Assembly: GCA_017438745.1 (NCBI GenBank)
Contig: JAFRUS010000048.1
Span: 1-46,972 of the forward strand
Length of the DNA stretch: 46,972 nucleotides
Source: Oscillospiraceae bacterium
Lineage (GTDB): Bacteria > Bacillota > Clostridia > Oscillospirales > Ruminococcaceae
Reading direction: 5' to 3'
The notes below the pieces were generated by a model that was not told where the DNA came from, did not search any database, and worked only from the letters and a program-made list of their open reading frames with translations. The position numbers and the translations under genes were made by a program. Positions 44,132 through 46,972 of this stretch are shown here, piece by piece (position 1 is the first letter of the stretch; each line of letters opens with the position of its first letter).

Positions 44132-44160
44132 TTGACAAATTTGTTGATTTGCGATAAAAT
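44132..44160 (+). promoter_or_regulatory. secA promoter
   Basis: TTGACA (44132-44137), a 17-nt spacer and TAAAAT (44155-44160), with a second TATAAT just after it. A leader of about 85 nt follows; it shows no clear structure. Confidence 0.75.
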
Positions 44161-44253
44161 ATAATATGTGTATTTATTGTTATCCGAAACTTATTTGTAT
44201 TCGTAATACATTAATTCATAAAAACAATTTATTCAAAGGTGGACTAAAGAAAA

Positions 44254-46972
44254 ATGAGTTTGATAGATAAGATTTTCGGTTCATACAGCAAAAAGGAACT
44301 CGCTCGTATTGAACCTATCAAGCAGGCAGTCCTTGACCTTGACGAAGAGTATTCAAAGCTTTCCGAAGCTGAACTCAAGGGCAAGACACAGCAGTTCAGG
44401 GACAGACTTGAAGCAGGCGAGACTCTGGATGATATCCTTCCTGAAGCTCTTGCAACATGCCGTGAAGCTGCATTCCGTGTACTCGGCAAGAAGCCGTTCC
44501 CTGTACAGATCATCGGTGCCATCGTTCTTCATCAGGGCCGTATCGCTGAAATGAAGACCGGTGAAGGTAAAACTCTTGTTGCCTGCCTCGCAGCTTACTT
44601 AAATGCTCTTTCAGGTAAGGGCGTTCACGTAGTAACAGTAAACGACTACCTCGCTAAGTTCCAGTCTGAGGAAATGGGTAAGGTTTACCGTTATCTCGGT
44701 CTTACTATCGGTGTTATCCTCCACGGACTCAACAACGGTCAGAGAAGAGCAGCATACAACTGTGACATCACATATGCCACAAACAACGAACTCGGATTTG
44801 ACTATCTCCGTGACAACATGGTAATCTACAAGAAGGACATGGTTCAGAGAGAACCTAACTTTGCTATCGTCGACGAAGTTGACTCCATCCTCATCGATGA
44901 AGCAAGAACTCCTCTTATCATTTCAGGCCGTGGCGAAAAGTCAACAGAACTCTACGGCATAGTTGACAAGTTTGCCAAGACTCTCGTTCCTGTAACAGTC
45001 GTTGAAATGGACGACAAGGAAGATCAGGATGAACTTAACAAGGACTACGACTACATCATCGATGAAAAGGCAAAGTCCGCTACTATAACAAGAACAGGTG
45101 TCAAGAAGGCTGAAAAGCACTTCAACGTTGAAAACCTCATGGATCCTGACAACATGACCCTTCTTCACCACATCAACCAGGCTCTCAAGGCTAACGGTGT
45201 AATGAAGAGAGATATCGACTACGTTGTCAAGGACGGAGAAGTTATCATCGTTGACGAATTCACAGGCCGTCTTATGATGGGTCGTCGTTTCAACGACGGT
45301 CTCCACCAGGCTATCGAAGCCAAGGAAGGCGTTAAGGTAGCTCACGAGTCAAAGACACTCGCTACAATCACATTCCAGAACTACTTCAGACTCTATGCAA
45401 AACTTTCAGGTATGACAGGTACTGCTATGACTGAAGAAGACGAATTCAAGGAAATCTATAAACTCGACGTTATCCAGGTACCTACAAACAGACCTGTACA
45501 GAGAATAGACCATTCAGACCAGGTATACAGAACAGAACGCGGAAAGTTCGAAGCTGTTATCAACCAGATTGCTGAATGCCATGCAAAGGGACAGCCGGTA
45601 CTCGTTGGTACAGTATCTATCGACAAGTCAGAAAAGCTTTCTGCTCTCCTCAAGAAGAAGGGTATCAAGCACAGTGTCCTCAACGCAAAGCAGCATGAAA
45701 AGGAAGCTGAGATCGTTGCACAGGCCGGTAAGCTTGGTGCGGTTACCATCGCTACCAACATGGCCGGACGAGGCACTGACATCATCCTCGGCGGTAACGC
45801 TGAATTCCAGGCTAAGGCTGAAATGCGCAAGAAGGGATACGAGGAAGATATCATCAACGAAGCAGTAGGCTATGCTGAAACTGATGATGAAGCTATAATC
45901 GAGGCAAGAAAGGTCTACAGGGAACTGTACGACAAGTTCAGTGCCGAGGTCAAGGAAAAGGCAGTGGAAGTACGTAATGCAGGCGGTCTCTTCATCATCG
46001 GTACTGAACGTCATGAATCAAGACGTATCGACAACCAGCTCCGCGGACGTTCAGGACGTCAGGGAGACGAGGGTGAAAGCCGTTTCTTCCTCTCACTCGA
46101 AGACGACCTCATGAGAATCTTCGCTGCTGACAGAATAGAAAACCTTATGAAGACACTTAACGTTGAGGAAACAATGCCGATCGAAAGCAAGTTCCTCACA
46201 AAGATGATCGAGTCTTCACAGAAGAAGGTGGAAGGACGTAACTTCAGCATCAGAAAGAACGTCCTCAACTACGACGACGTAATGAACAAGCAGCGTGAGA
46301 TCATCTACGATCAGCGTGCAAAGGTTCTTAACGGCGACGACCTCCACGAAAGCATTCTCAAGATGATCAAGGATCTTGTTGAAACAACAGTTGACAGATA
46401 TCTTCTTGATGACGGCGAGGACAAGGAAAACTGGAACCTTGTAGGTCTCAGGGAATACTTCCTTGAATGGATCACAAATGAAGATGACTTCAAGGATCTT
46501 GAAGAAGATGACAAGAAGCTTGACGATACTTCAAAGGAAGATATCGCAAATATGCTCACAGAAAGAGCTACAAAGATCTATGCCGACAAGGAAGCTCAGT
46601 ACGGCGAGGAAACTATCAGGGAACTCGAAAGAGTTATCCTTCTCCGTGTAGTTGACTCAAAGTGGACAGCTCACATCGACGACATGGACGAGCTCAAGAA
46701 GGGTATCTCACTCAGAGCTTACGGACAGAAGAACCCTGTTGTTGAATACAGATACGAAGGTTTCGAAATGTTCGACGCAATGGTTGAAAGCATCCGTGAA
46801 GACACAGTACGTATGCTCTTGACAGTAAGACTTGCTAACAACCAGGCTCCTGAACGTGTTCAGGTAAACAAGCCGGATGCTCCTAACGCAGGCGGCGGAG
46901 ACGGAAGCTTCTCAGGTGCTGCTAAGTCAAACAAGATCAAGGACAATGAACTCTGCCCTTGCGGAAGCGGCA
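44254..46972 (+). CDS. secA: Preprotein translocase ATPase SecA, cut by the right edge
   Basis: The first 906 codons of SecA are present, and the frame stays open to the window end. It is the motor that pushes preproteins through SecYEG. Walker A is MKTGEGKT (100-107), Walker B with DEAD-like motif is [18 protein letters not shown], the helicase motifs [10 protein letters not shown] and [11 protein letters not shown] are intact, and the scaffold and wing domains follow. The last visible residues, ELCPCGSG, begin the C-terminal zinc/SecB-binding motif, so only about 10-15 residues are missing. ATG 44254 follows AAAGGTGG by about 11 nt. It has its own promoter. Confidence 0.98.
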   Translation, partial: MSLIDKIFGSYSKKELARIEPIKQAVLDLDEEYSKLSEAELKGKTQQFRDRLEAGETLDDILPEALATCREAAFRVLGKKPFPVQIIGAIVLHQGRIAEMKTGEGKTLVACLAAYLNALSGKGVHVVTVNDYLAKFQSEEMGKVYRYLGLTIGVILHGLNNGQRRAAYNCDITYATNNELGFDYLRDNMVIYKKDMVQREPNFAIVDEVDSILIDEARTPLIISGRGEKSTELYGIVDKFAKTLVPVTVVEMDDKEDQDELNKDYDYIIDEKAKSATITRTGVKKAEKHFNVENLMDPDNMTLLHHINQALKANGVMKRDIDYVVKDGEVIIVDEFTGRLMMGRRFNDGLHQAIEAKEGVKVAHESKTLATITFQNYFRLYAKLSGMTGTAMTEEDEFKEIYKLDVIQVPTNRPVQRIDHSDQVYRTERGKFEAVINQIAECHAKGQPVLVGTVSIDKSEKLSALLKKKGIKHSVLNAKQHEKEAEIVAQAGKLGAVTIATNMAGRGTDIILGGNAEFQAKAEMRKKGYEEDIINEAVGYAETDDEAIIEARKVYRELYDKFSAEVKEKAVEVRNAGGLFIIGTERHESRRIDNQLRGRSGRQGDEGESRFFLSLEDDLMRIFAADRIENLMKTLNVEETMPIESKFLTKMIESSQKKVEGRNFSIRKNVLNYDDVMNKQREIIYDQRAKVLNGDDLHESILKMIKDLVETTVDRYLLDDGEDKENWNLVGLREYFLEWITNEDDFKDLEEDDKKLDDTSKEDIANMLTERATKIYADKEAQYGEETIRELERVILLRVVDSKWTAHIDDMDELKKGISLRAYGQKNPVVEYRYEGFEMFDAMVESIREDTVRMLLTVRLANNQAPERVQVNKPDAPNAGGGDGSFSGAAKSNKIKDNELCPCGSG

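Noticed and set aside
1..46972. tRNA, rRNA genes, prophage or conjugative modules
   Set aside because: I saw no tRNA-like cloverleaf ends, rRNA sequence, integrase, portal, terminase or relaxase genes.

Overview
The window reads as chromosomal DNA of a low-to-mid GC Firmicute, most likely a Ruminococcus-type member of the Oscillospiraceae (inference). The evidence is the Clostridia-like protein sequences, strong AGGAGG ribosome binding sites, sigma-A promoters with 17-nt spacers, and the gene orders rpoB-rpoC, rplS-lepB-rbgA-rnhB-yraN and tig-clpP-clpX-lon-engB. The coding is dense and almost all core genes are intact.

Region 1 (1-9.6 kb) is an AT-rich accessory island of defence and conflict genes, many of them broken. 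In order it holds: the edge of an unknown minus-strand gene; a two-gene restriction-modification operon (C5-cytosine methyltransferase plus NotI-like nuclease); a zinc-ribbon protein with its own promoter and terminator; an AbiE-like pair with an intact HTH antitoxin and an internally deleted nucleotidyltransferase toxin; an SMI1/KNR4 immunity-type gene; an orphan ParB-like toxin tail followed by a probable immunity gene; an IS66 transposase remnant; a double zinc-ribbon protein; and a Fic toxin-antitoxin pair.

Region 2 (9.6-15.0 kb, minus strand) is housekeeping: guaA, then an operon of comM (YifB), a HAD phosphatase and rodA. Region 3 (15.2-26.2 kb, plus strand) has rpoB-rpoC on their own promoter, without rplJ-rplL upstream, then a GH1 beta-glucosidase and a membrane-anchored NagZ-like GH3 enzyme. 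Region 4 (26.2-29.9 kb) is a second small accessory patch: an Rpn-type nuclease, a solitary DinJ/RelB antitoxin, an XRE regulator, a VanZ-like membrane protein and a secreted double-DUF4352 protein.

Region 5 (30.1-36.6 kb) carries rplS, two tandem signal peptidases I, rbgA, rnhB, yraN, thrC and a metallophosphoesterase. Region 6 (36.7-47 kb) is the protein quality-control cluster tig, clpP, clpX, lon, engB, then an HD-domain gene on the minus strand with a structured leader, and secA running off the right edge just inside its C-terminal zinc motif.

The most unusual signal is not a protein. A two-hairpin repeat family has at least six copies at 5.3, 9.4, 26.2, 27.3, 27.8 and 30.0 kb, plus a damaged one at 8.4 kb. 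The arm sequences change between copies while pairing is kept, and the linker is exactly 8 nt each time. A second repeat, a near-identical ~38-nt terminator hairpin, recurs three and a half times in the first island and marks cassette junctions.
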